Part shown: piece after piece, positions 1 through 6,404 of the stretch
Numbering within the stretch: the first letter of the stretch is position 1
Layout: each line of letters begins with the position of its first letter
DNA from: CBFHSD01 sp965658375
GTDB taxonomy: Bacteria > Bacteroidota > Bacteroidia > Flavobacteriales_G > Salibacteraceae
Length of the DNA: 9,200 nucleotides
Reading direction: 5' to 3'
Assembly: GCA_965658375.1 (NCBI GenBank)
Contig: CBFHSD010000064.1
Location: forward strand, 1 to 9,200
Notes under the pieces: model-generated
Databases searched by the model: none
What the model was told of the DNA's origin: nothing
Seen by the model: only the letters and a program-made list of their open reading frames with translations
Position numbers and translations under genes: made by a program

Positions 1-365
1 CCTGTAGGCAATTTCTGCAAGCCAGCTCCGTAAAAAATATTGTCTCCAAGCACTAAACAAACATCATCATCTCCAATAAAGTCTTCACCGATAATAAACG
101 CTTGTGCAAGGCCATCCGGTGACGGCTGCTCAGCATAAGTTAAGGAAATACCAAAATCACTACCATCACCTAAAAGGCGTTCAAAACCCGGCAAATCATG
201 GGGCGTTGAAATAATCAAAATTTCAGGAATACCGGAAAGCATCAAGACCGATAGCGGATAATAGATCATCGGTTTGTCGTAAACAGGTAATAGTTGCTTA
301 CTCACCGCTTTAGTAAGAGGGTATAATCTAGTTCCAGAGCCTCCGGCTAGAATGATTCCTTTTGT
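1..365 (-). CDS. rfbA: Glucose-1-phosphate thymidylyltransferase RfbA, N-terminal part; 3' end outside window; start codon not identifiable
   Basis: RfbA joins dTTP and glucose-1-phosphate to make dTDP-glucose, the first step towards dTDP-rhamnose and other dTDP-deoxysugars, in the cytoplasm. The frame reads KGIILAGGSGTRLYPLT, the signature nucleotide-binding loop of sugar-phosphate nucleotidylyltransferases, then SKQLLPVYDKPMIYYPLS, typical of RfbA, and LVLGDNIFYG near the window edge, where the metal-binding Asp lies. About 120 of the roughly 290 residues usual for the family are present. It partners with RfbB encoded at 2837-3886. Its beginning is odd: the codon before the first Lys is ACA (363-365), preceded directly by a TAA stop (366-368), so there is no ATG, GTG or TTG ahead of the catalytic loop. 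The family identity is certain from the motifs; the start is unresolved and the end given here is just the limit of the open frame. Confidence 0.9.
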
Positions 366-403
366 TTAGTTACTTCTTTGATTCGGTAAAACAATTGGCA
401 CAT
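347..403 (-). other. Short ATG-initiated frame overlapping the start of rfbA
   Basis: The only ATG in the 77-base gap between ugd and rfbA that runs into rfbA opens here. It encodes MCQLFYRIKEVTKQKESF and then stops at TAG inside rfbA, one frame off. The first 14 codons end in TKQ just before the AAAA run at 360-363. One more A in that run would continue the peptide as TKQ-KGIILAGG, which looks like a natural RfbA N-terminus. It is therefore more likely the broken 5' end of rfbA than an independent peptide, though a leader peptide with reinitiation cannot be excluded. No Bacteroidota promoter or hairpin was seen in this gap. Confidence 0.4.
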
Positions 404-445
404 GGAGTGACCTGTGAATTCCTCGATCTACCTCATTTTGCTTCC

Positions 446-1840
446 TTACGACCTCCCAATGCTAAACACCTCAAAACCTTTGGCTTTTAGCTCTTCTTGA
501 TTGAGGAGTGCTCTACCATCAAAAACAAAGGCAGGTTTCATCATCGCTTGGTAAATTTTGTCCCAATCGTAGTTTTTGAACTCATCCCATTCGGTAAGAA
601 TTGCAATCGCATGTGCCTGACTAATCGCTTCATAAGGATCATTTATTACCTTAACTCTAGATCGGTTTTCCTCTTCGCTTCGTGTACCTAAATAATTCAA
701 ATCACTGTACACTTGTTCAGGATTCACTTTAGGATCATACACCACAATGCTCGCTTGTTCATTTAAAAGCTCATCAGCCACATAAATAGCCGCTGATTCA
801 CGGGTATCATTGGTGTCTTTTTTAAAGGCCCAACCCAAAAAGGATATTTTCTTTCCGCTAACCGTGTTATAGAGCGTAGAAACAATCTTTTGGGCAAATC
901 TGCGCTTTTGGTGATCGTTCATTTGAATCACCTGCTCCCAATAGTCGGCCACTTCGGCTAGTCCGTATGAACGCGCGATGTAGACCAAATTCAAAATGTC
1001 TTTTTGAAAGCAGGAACCGCCAAAACCCACCGATGATTTTAGGAATTTTGATCCAATGCGACTGTCTTGACCAATCGCTCGGGCTACTTCATCTACATTC
1101 GCCCCGGTATGCTCACAAAGTTCAGAAATCGCATTGATAGAAGAAACACGTTGTGCTAAAAACGCATTTGCAGTAAGCTTAGACAATTCTGATGACCATA
1201 CATTCGTGGTAAGAATGTTTTCTTGGGGAACCCAATTCGAGTAAACATCTACAAGCGCTTGCATCGCAACCTGACCTTCTGGTGTTTCTTCTCCACCAAT
1301 TAAAACTCTGTCTGGTGCATGTAAATCTTCTACTGCTGTACCTTCTGCTAAAAATTCTGGGTTTGAAAGTACTTGAAACTTCACACCATTTCCCGTATTG
1401 TCTAAGATGCTTTTCAGAGCCTCTGCAGTTCTTACCGGAAGTGTAGATTTTTCTACAATGATTTTATCTGAAGTAGATATCCGAGCAATTTGACGTGCTG
1501 CCAATTCAATATACTTCAAATCTGCTGCCTGACCTTTCCCCATTCCGTAAGTCTTAGTAGGGGTGTTCACCGAAATAAAAATCATATCGGCCTCAGCAAT
1601 TGCTTCATCCACTTTAGTAGAGAAGAAGAGGTTTCGCCCACGTGCCTCGGCCACTACATCAGAAAGACCCGGTTCGTAAATGGGGATGTTATGGACATCC
1701 GCATCGTTCCATAGGGCAATTCGCTCTTCGTTTAAATCAACCACATGAACTTTAATGTCTGGACATTTTTGGGCAATCACGGCCATGGTAGGACCACCTA
1801 CGTAGCCTGCACCGATACAACAAATATTTTTAACTTTCAT
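446..1840 (-). CDS. ugd: UDP-glucose 6-dehydrogenase, long eukaryote-like type
   Basis: The product (464 aa) oxidises UDP-glucose to UDP-glucuronate with two NAD+ in the cytoplasm, supplying GlcA for the polymer. The N-terminal Rossmann fold carries IGAGYVGGPTMAVIA (about residues 9-23). The central domain has NPEFLAEGTA (160-169) and SKLTANAFLAQR with the conserved Lys221. The active-site segment SVGFGGSCFQKDI holds the catalytic Cys277. The C-terminal UDP-binding domain contains WAFKKDTNDTRES. The length and the GGPTMAVIA and FGGSCFQKD wording match the animal/plant-type branch rather than the short bacterial Ugd of about 390 aa. The ATG start fits, placing the Rossmann motif right after it. 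It begins 9 bases after the epimerase gene stops, so the two are surely co-transcribed; a 77-base gap follows before rfbA. The reaction assignment is strong. Confidence 0.95.
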   Translation of the reverse strand: MKVKNICCIGAGYVGGPTMAVIAQKCPDIKVHVVDLNEERIALWNDADVHNIPIYEPGLSDVVAEARGRNLFFSTKVDEAIAEADMIFISVNTPTKTYGMGKGQAADLKYIELAARQIARISTSDKIIVEKSTLPVRTAEALKSILDNTGNGVKFQVLSNPEFLAEGTAVEDLHAPDRVLIGGEETPEGQVAMQALVDVYSNWVPQENILTTNVWSSELSKLTANAFLAQRVSSINAISELCEHTGANVDEVARAIGQDSRIGSKFLKSSVGFGGSCFQKDILNLVYIARSYGLAEVADYWEQVIQMNDHQKRRFAQKIVSTLYNTVSGKKISFLGWAFKKDTNDTRESAAIYVADELLNEQASIVVYDPKVNPEQVYSDLNYLGTRSEEENRSRVKVINDPYEAISQAHAIAILTEWDEFKNYDWDKIYQAMMKPAFVFDGRALLNQEELKAKGFEVFSIGRS

Positions 1841-1849
1841 AATTAAACT

Positions 1850-2824
1850 TTATTCATTCAGATTATTGGTTTCCTGATACCATGTATGCACCTCTTGTAA
1901 ACCTTCCTTAAAAAAGACTTCAGGCTTGTAGTCTAAGAGTGATCTTATTTTTGAAATATCCGCATTACTGTGCTTCACATCACCTTGACGCTCAGGACCA
2001 TAAATAGGAATGATATTTTTTCCACTAAATTCATTCAATGAGGCTATCATTTCATTCAATGAAATTTGATCGCCACAAGCTGTATTGTAAATTTGATTCA
2101 ACGCTTTTTGATTTGTGGTAAAAAGAGCTTTGAGGTTTGCCTGAATGGCGTTCTTTACAAATGTAAAGTCACGACTTGTTTCTCCGTCACCATTTATAGT
2201 TGGAACCTTTCCTTCAATAAAGGCTTTGCAAAAAATTGGAATCACAGCAGCATACGGATTATCTGGGTTTTGTTTTGGACCGAAAATATTGAAATACCTC
2301 AACCCTATAAAATCAAGACCATAGGTTTTTTGAAAAACTTCAGCAAACTGTTCCACCGCAAACTTGGTCACTGCATAAGGACTCAATGGCTTACCAATTC
2401 TATCTTCCACTTTTGGAAGCCCAGGATGATCTCCATATGTGCTCGAACTGCATGCCAAAACAATCCTATTAACTTCATTGGTAACACAAGCATGTAATAA
2501 ATTAACCGTTCCGAGAATATTCACTTCTGTGGATCTCATGGGGTTTTCAATAGACCGAGGTACAGAACCCAAAGCGGCCTGATGACTAACTAGGTTTATC
2601 CCTTCAGCAGCTCTCAAGCAAGTTTGGTAATCTGATATATCACCTTTTACGAACTCATACTTTGGATGGTTTTCAAACTCAAGAATATTCTCTAAATATC
2701 CATTTGAAAGATCATCCAAGATTCTAACCAATTCTACCCGTTCATCTTTCAACAGAGCTTCCACTAGATTACTTCCAATGAATCCAGCTCCACCTGTGAC
2801 TAAAACTTTTTTTCCTTTCTCCAT
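1850..2824 (-). CDS. tviC: WbpP/TviC-type UDP-N-acetylhexosamine(uronate) 4-epimerase
   Basis: An extended short-chain dehydrogenase/reductase (324 aa) that interconverts the gluco and galacto forms of UDP-HexNAc or of the corresponding uronic acid through a bound-NAD keto intermediate. The NAD-binding GGAGFIG lies at 11-17, HQAALGSVPRSI at 81-92, SSSTYGDHPGLPKVED at about 126-141, and the catalytic pair Tyr150/Lys154 in SPYAVTK. The phrases GDHPGLPKVED, INGDGETSRDF and GDVKHSNADISK are hallmarks of Pseudomonas WbpP and Salmonella TviC, which separates it from plain GalE and from UDP-glucuronate 4-epimerases. With the TviB-like dehydrogenase two genes upstream it forms the pair known from Vi-antigen and B-band O-antigen synthesis, pointing to UDP-GalNAcA as product. 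It starts 12 bases after rfbB ends. Whether the substrate is UDP-GlcNAc or UDP-GlcNAcA cannot be told from sequence. Confidence 0.9.
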   Translation of the reverse strand: MEKGKKVLVTGGAGFIGSNLVEALLKDERVELVRILDDLSNGYLENILEFENHPKYEFVKGDISDYQTCLRAAEGINLVSHQAALGSVPRSIENPMRSTEVNILGTVNLLHACVTNEVNRIVLACSSSTYGDHPGLPKVEDRIGKPLSPYAVTKFAVEQFAEVFQKTYGLDFIGLRYFNIFGPKQNPDNPYAAVIPIFCKAFIEGKVPTINGDGETSRDFTFVKNAIQANLKALFTTNQKALNQIYNTACGDQISLNEMIASLNEFSGKNIIPIYGPERQGDVKHSNADISKIRSLLDYKPEVFFKEGLQEVHTWYQETNNLNE

Positions 2825-2836
2825 TTCATTAAATGG

Positions 2837-3886
2837 CTAACGGTTTTTGTACATCTTTTTATAGTAATTCTTGTACTCTCCCGAAATCACTTTAGAAAGC
2901 CAAGCATTATTCTTCAAGTACCAATTGATCGTTTCTCGCAATCCTTCTTCAAATGTGACGCTCGGTTTCCAACCAAGTTCTTGATTGATTTTAGAAGCAT
3001 CAATGGCATAGCGCAAATCGTGGCCAGGCCTGTCTTTCACAAAGGCAATAAGCTGTTCTGAAGTACCTACTGGATTTCCCAAAACTTCGTCCATTTGTCT
3101 GCAAAGTTCTCTTACCAAGTCAATATTCTTCCATTCATTGAATCCACCAATATTATAGGTTTCACCATTTACCCCAAAATGAAAGACCTGATCAATCGCT
3201 AATGCGTGATCTAGTGCGTATAACCAATCTCTCGTATAGTTGCCATCGCCATAGACAGGCAGTGGTTTTTTCTGTAGAATATTGTTGATGAATAAGGGAA
3301 TTAACTTTTCTGGAAACTGGTTGGGGCCGTAATTGTTCGAGCAATTTGAAATGACATAAGGCATTCCATAAGTTTCCCCATAGGCGCGAACGAAGTGATC
3401 TGAACTTGCTTTGGAAGCTGAATAAGGGGAGTTGGGGTCATAAGGAGTTGTTTCTGTAAATAAACCCTCTTCACCAAGCGCTCCATACACTTCATCAGTG
3501 CTGATATGGTAAAAGCGTTTCCCCTCCCAATTGTCTTGATGAATTTGCTTGAAGGCATTGAGCAAGACCATGGTTCCAAGCACATTGGTTTTTGCAAAGC
3601 TCAAAGGATCACTAATGGAACGATCGACATGTGATTCAGCTGCTAGATGAATAACAGCATGAAATTGATGTTTAGAAAAAAGTGCTGAGATAAAAGCTTC
3701 ATCGCATATATCTCCTTGAATAAAGGAATAGTTTGATGCGCCCTCGATGTCCTGAATGTTTTCCAAATTACCCGCATAAGTCAGTTTATCCAGATTGACA
3801 ATAGAATAATTAGGATACGTGCTGACAAATTGGCGCACCACATGGGAGCCTATAAAGCCCGCTCCTCCTGTTATCAGTACATTCAT
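2837..3886 (-). CDS. rfbB: dTDP-glucose 4,6-dehydratase
   Basis: RfbB (349 aa) converts dTDP-glucose to dTDP-4-keto-6-deoxyglucose, the branch point for rhamnose, fucosamine-type and other deoxysugars. It is an extended SDR enzyme: NAD-binding GGAGFIGSH at 7-15, NLDKLTYAGN at 31-40, AAESHVDRSI at 82-91, the dehydratase triad region STDEVYG with Thr130-Asp131-Glu132, and Tyr155/Lys159 in YSASK. NNYGPNQFPEKLIPL and YGDGNYTRDWLY are also family hallmarks. The usual WLYVEDHARAI stretch reads WLYALDHALAI here, a mild departure outside the active site. The ATG start puts the Rossmann motif at residue 7 as normal. It follows the TviB-like gene after a 35-base gap with no visible promoter, and works with RfbA encoded further down. 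RfbC and RfbD are not in the window, so the final deoxysugar is unknown. Confidence 0.96.
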   Translation of the reverse strand: MNVLITGGAGFIGSHVVRQFVSTYPNYSIVNLDKLTYAGNLENIQDIEGASNYSFIQGDICDEAFISALFSKHQFHAVIHLAAESHVDRSISDPLSFAKTNVLGTMVLLNAFKQIHQDNWEGKRFYHISTDEVYGALGEEGLFTETTPYDPNSPYSASKASSDHFVRAYGETYGMPYVISNCSNNYGPNQFPEKLIPLFINNILQKKPLPVYGDGNYTRDWLYALDHALAIDQVFHFGVNGETYNIGGFNEWKNIDLVRELCRQMDEVLGNPVGTSEQLIAFVKDRPGHDLRYAIDASKINQELGWKPSVTFEEGLRETINWYLKNNAWLSKVISGEYKNYYKKMYKNR

Positions 3887-3921
3887 CTATTCGCGTTTAG
3901 GTTTCAGTGATTTTTTGGAAC

Positions 3922-5190
3922 TTACAGTCTTTTATCAGCCAATTCTTTGGGCAATATGCCTTTTACATCATAAATCACACCTTGGTCTGAACTCAACCAT
4001 TCTTTGATGTTTTCATTCTTGAATTCATCATGTGCGACTGCCATGACAACCGCATTGTACCCCTTCGCTTCCGGTCTATCTACAAGGTTCAATGAGAATT
4101 CTTTCTTTACTTCTTCGTGATTTGCCCAAGGATCAAAGACATCTAGCTCGCAATGGTAACTTTTCAATTCTTGAATGATGTCTATGACACGAGTGTTTCT
4201 GATATCGGGGCAATTCTCTTTGAAGGTGATCCCCAAAACAAGAATTTTAGAATTAGCAACGGTTTGCCCTTTCCCTATCATTGTTTTCACTACTTCTGAT
4301 GCCACGTATGGCCCCATTCCATCGTTTAAACGTCTACCTGCCAAAATGATTTCGGGATGATACCCGACCTCTTGTGCTTTTTGGGCTAAGTAATAAGGAT
4401 CTACCCCTATACAGTGTCCGCCAACTAAACCAGGCTTAAAGGGCAAGAAATTCCATTTGGTGCCCGCAGCTTCTAGCACCTCAGCCGTATCAATGCCCAG
4501 CAAATTGAAAATTTTAGACAACTCATTCACAAAGGCGATGTTAATATCTCGCTGACTGTTTTCAATCACCTTGGCCGCTTCTGCAACTTTTATGCTTGAT
4601 GCCTTAAACGTTCCAGCTACAATGACTGACTTGTATATTTGATCAATTTCTTCGGCTATTTCAGGTGTGCTTCCAGAAGTGACTTTTAGAATTTTGGTAA
4701 CGGTATGCTCTTTATCCCCAGGATTGATTCGCTCTGGTGAATAGCCTGCAAAAAAGTCTTGATTAAATTTCAGTCCAGAAGCCTTCTCTAAAACTGGAAC
4801 GCACTCATCTTCTGTGACGCCAGGATAAACCGTAGATTCGTAAATCACGATATCGCCTTTCTTAAGGACACTCCCTATCGTTTCTGATGCTTTGATCAAA
4901 GGCGTCAAAACCGGTCTATTGTTTCTATCTGTAGGAGTTGGTACAGTAACGATATACACATTAGAATCAGCAATATCCTCCAATTGATCACTCACTTGAA
5001 AAGAATGGTTCTCCAACACATCTTTCAAATAGTCATCTGCCACCTCCAGCGTATGGTCTTTCGCATTTCTTAATTCTGAAACTCGCTGTGCGTTGATATC
5101 GTAACCAACGGTTGGATACTTCTTCCCAAACTCAACAGCTAGTGGAAGACCCACATAGCCTAATCCTAAAACAGTTATTTTCCTAGACAT
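3922..5190 (-). CDS. tviB: TviB/WbpO-type UDP-N-acetyl-D-hexosamine 6-dehydrogenase
   Basis: A 422-aa nucleotide-sugar dehydrogenase that oxidises C6 of UDP-GlcNAc or UDP-GalNAc to the uronic acid, using two NAD+. The Rossmann motif VLGLGYVGLPLAVEFG spans 7-22. VPTPTDRNNRP (83-93), ESTVYPGVTEDECVPVLE (118-135) and FAGYSPERINPGD (147-159) are typical of the TviB/VipA/WbpO branch rather than UDP-glucose dehydrogenase. KVAEAAKVIENSQRDINIA (201-219) carries the conserved Lys/Asn, and GLVGGHCIGVDPYYLAQKA holds the catalytic Cys260. GITFKENCPDIRNTR in the C-terminal domain closes the UDP site. The start ATG lies 4 bases after the antiterminator gene stops. With the WbpP/TviC-like epimerase downstream it should give GlcNAcA and/or GalNAcA. 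WbpA (UDP-GlcNAc for mannuronate chemistry) is the alternative, less likely because of the epimerase partner. Exact substrate is inferred. Confidence 0.93.
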   Translation of the reverse strand: MSRKITVLGLGYVGLPLAVEFGKKYPTVGYDINAQRVSELRNAKDHTLEVADDYLKDVLENHSFQVSDQLEDIADSNVYIVTVPTPTDRNNRPVLTPLIKASETIGSVLKKGDIVIYESTVYPGVTEDECVPVLEKASGLKFNQDFFAGYSPERINPGDKEHTVTKILKVTSGSTPEIAEEIDQIYKSVIVAGTFKASSIKVAEAAKVIENSQRDINIAFVNELSKIFNLLGIDTAEVLEAAGTKWNFLPFKPGLVGGHCIGVDPYYLAQKAQEVGYHPEIILAGRRLNDGMGPYVASEVVKTMIGKGQTVANSKILVLGITFKENCPDIRNTRVIDIIQELKSYHCELDVFDPWANHEEVKKEFSLNLVDRPEAKGYNAVVMAVAHDEFKNENIKEWLSSDQGVIYDVKGILPKELADKRL

Positions 5191-5194
5191 TGAT

Positions 5195-5713
5195 TTAAGT
5201 ATTTGAAGGGGTAATCAAATTTTCATGAACCTCAGCAACGATCTCCATGCCCAGTTGTTCAATCTCTATTAAGTATTTTCGACCTCTTTTCTCTCGAATT
5301 AAGCCAGTTTTACCAGTTAAAACGCCTTCATTCACTTTCACAGCCTCGTGCTTCACAAAAGTGCAATTTTGAACACTTAGTGAAGGGAACTCTCCTAAGA
5401 ATTCTTTAATTGCTGCGATCTCCGTCTCCCTTATTACAACAGGTTTTTTTTGCCAAAACACACTCCTTACAATGCTGCTGTCCTCCAAAATACCTAAACG
5501 TTCCTTTTCATCAACTTTCGCAAACAAGTAAGACTTAAACAATGGCTCAGAAACTTTCTTTTTTCTGTCGCTCCACTGCTTCATATTCTCTGTCATGGGC
5601 ATAAAAATCTCAAACCCCATTTTAGTCAGTCTATCTGCAGCTCGTTTTTCATGTCGAGGCTTCGTATAAAATGCTGTCCAATACCTCTGCTTCTTTGATT
5701 TTACTTTTGCCAT
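5195..5713 (-). CDS. UpxY/RfaH-like transcription antiterminator (NusG paralogue)
   Basis: A specialised NusG-family factor (172 aa) expected to bind RNA polymerase and let it read through the long polysaccharide operon. The NGN domain runs from about 11 to 105 and opens with WTAFYTKPRHEKRAADRL; the segment KQWSDRKKKVSEPLFKSYLFAKV matches the NusG stretch that precedes the polymerase-contacting face. A C-terminal KOW domain follows at about 123-165 with VKVNEGVLTGKTGLI. Both domains are complete. In Bacteroides, UpxY proteins are encoded at the head of capsule operons and act on the 5' leader of their own operon; the position here is the same, directly before the sugar-nucleotide genes. Its start overlaps the end of the upstream HTH gene by 13 bases, which implies translational coupling. 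No UpxZ-like inhibitor gene is visible next to it. Housekeeping NusG is unlikely, given the divergent KOW domain and location. Confidence 0.9.
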   Translation of the reverse strand: MAKVKSKKQRYWTAFYTKPRHEKRAADRLTKMGFEIFMPMTENMKQWSDRKKKVSEPLFKSYLFAKVDEKERLGILEDSSIVRSVFWQKKPVVIRETEIAAIKEFLGEFPSLSVQNCTFVKHEAVKVNEGVLTGKTGLIREKRGRKYLIEIEQLGMEIVAEVHENLITPSNT

Positions 5714-6225
5714 AGCAACAGATATCCTCGTTCCGGAAAAGAAATATTTTGAGCCTCATTTTCCGAGTAAATTAAATATCGTATTCGTCTTTTAATTTTC
5801 TCTTCAACCTTAGGAATAAGTTGATGCAAGTAAACTAGGTCAGGGTCCCCAATAAAAATCAAGTCAATGATGTCAGAATTTTTTCCTTGAGCCAAATCAC
5901 CCGTCAGGTACACTTTTTTTAGATGACCAAGACGCATGACTACGAGCTCAACAATCGTATCAAGCCCTGTATGCTTCAACACCAAAGACCTTAACTCATT
6001 GAACAGTGGGTGCTTTGTATTCGCTTTAAATACCTTTCGATTTCCAGACCTCAATGACTCCAACATTCCCGCCACTTCGAAACGGTTCAACTCTAACCGA
6101 ATCGCATTCGTACTATCACCAAACTCTGCTTCCAAAGATCGCAGGTAAGCGCTACTTTTGGGATTTAAAAAAAACTTGAGCAGCAGTTTAATTCGTGTTT
6201 TGGAAGATATGATTGTTTCTAGCAT
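5701..6225 (-). CDS. Winged-helix DNA-binding protein with degenerate nucleotidyltransferase-like domain
   Basis: I recognise the architecture but no characterised member. The N-terminal part (about 1-70) looks like a winged helix-turn-helix: helices at 8-20, 25-35 and 38-56 (recognition helix around STNAIRLELNRFEVAGML), then a wing SGNRKVFKAN. The C-terminal part (about 95-165) resembles a minimal nucleotidyltransferase fold: VYLTGDLAQGKNSDIIDLIFIGD aligns loosely with the family's GS-x-ARG-...-SDIDL motif. Ser of the GS pair is Asp110, Arg is Gln113, and an extra Ile separates Asp118 from Asp121, so the metal-binding DxD is lost. Enzymatic activity is therefore doubtful and a regulatory or ligand-sensing role is more likely (inference). 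It is the first gene after the promoter at 6297-6327 and overlaps the antiterminator gene by 13 bases, suggesting joint control of the locus. The palindrome at 6287-6311 is a candidate binding site. Confidence 0.85.
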   Translation of the reverse strand: MLETIISSKTRIKLLLKFFLNPKSSAYLRSLEAEFGDSTNAIRLELNRFEVAGMLESLRSGNRKVFKANTKHPLFNELRSLVLKHTGLDTIVELVVMRLGHLKKVYLTGDLAQGKNSDIIDLIFIGDPDLVYLHQLIPKVEEKIKRRIRYLIYSENEAQNISFPERGYLLLWQK

Positions 6226-6286
6226 TTATCGACTCGTGTGCTTGGGTAGGTATGGCTCCGCCCGGTCACTCCCAAATGGCGACTTT
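6226..6286 (-). promoter_or_regulatory. GC-rich 5' leader of the regulator/antiterminator operon, with an ops-like element
   Basis: These roughly 60 bases lie between the predicted transcription start and the ATG of the HTH gene, and are clearly richer in G and C than the flanking DNA. On the minus strand they contain GGCGGAGCC (6254-6262), which can fold as a 3-bp GGC/GCC stem and resembles the E. coli RfaH recruiting element (ops, GGCGGTAGC) with one T missing. They also contain TTGGG and CCCAA arms (6271-6275 and 6242-6246) that could enclose it in a larger stem-loop. UpxY factors are known to act on their own operon leader, so this is the natural place for a recruitment or pausing site. 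The function is inferred. Confidence 0.35.
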
Positions 6287-6311
6287 CATTGAGTAACAAA
6301 TTTACTCAATG
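6287..6311. repeat. Perfect 10-bp inverted repeat with 5-base spacer, likely operator
   Basis: The arms CATTGAGTAA (6287-6296) and TTACTCAATG (6302-6311) are exact reverse complements around CAAAT. On the minus strand the -7 promoter box TAAATTTG covers the inner end of one arm and the whole spacer, and the predicted start site falls in the other arm. A dimeric repressor bound here would block polymerase. As RNA it would form a stem-loop, but no T run follows it on the minus strand, so it is a poor intrinsic terminator for the kinase gene. Which protein binds is unknown; the adjacent HTH protein is the first candidate. Confidence 0.75.
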
Positions 6312-6327
6312 TCTTTTAAAAATCAAA
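6297..6327 (-). promoter_or_regulatory. Bacteroidota-type promoter for the regulator/sugar-nucleotide operon
   Basis: On the minus strand TTTG (6324-6327) is followed by exactly 19 bases and then TAAATTTG (6297-6304). This fits the Bacteroidota sigma-factor consensus, TTTG at -33 and TAnnTTTG at -7. The start site should be near 6288-6292, giving a leader of about 65 bases before the HTH gene. It lies 3' of the kinase gene in the largest gap of the window, where an internal promoter is expected. The region 6312-6404 upstream of it is AT-rich and shows no convincing intrinsic terminator, so some readthrough from the export/kinase genes is possible. Confidence 0.7.
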
Positions 6328-6404
6328 ACAAATGGAGGAATAACTTAACTATTACCGATCTCTTAATCATCCAAGAAATAAAAAGCCCATTTTCTCGCAG
6401 ATCC

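Noticed and set aside
395..420. Nine-base GGTCACTCC shared between the ugd-rfbA gap and the regulator leader, in opposite orientation
   Set aside because: Matches of nine bases are expected many times by chance in 9.2 kb, and there is no longer alignment around it.
2066..2497. 143-codon plus-strand open frame
   Set aside because: It lies wholly antisense to the well-supported epimerase gene and shows no recognisable domain.
3887..3921. Possible internal promoter before rfbB
   Set aside because: No TAnnTTTG box or paired TTTG could be found in the 35 bases; simple co-transcription is enough.
6287..6311. Invertible promoter of the Bacteroides capsule type
   Set aside because: Those need inverted repeats far apart around the promoter. 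Here the spacer is 5 bases, and inversion would change nothing useful.
6287..6311. Intrinsic terminator of the kinase gene
   Set aside because: The stem is AT-rich and no T run follows on the minus strand; the overlap with the promoter fits an operator better.
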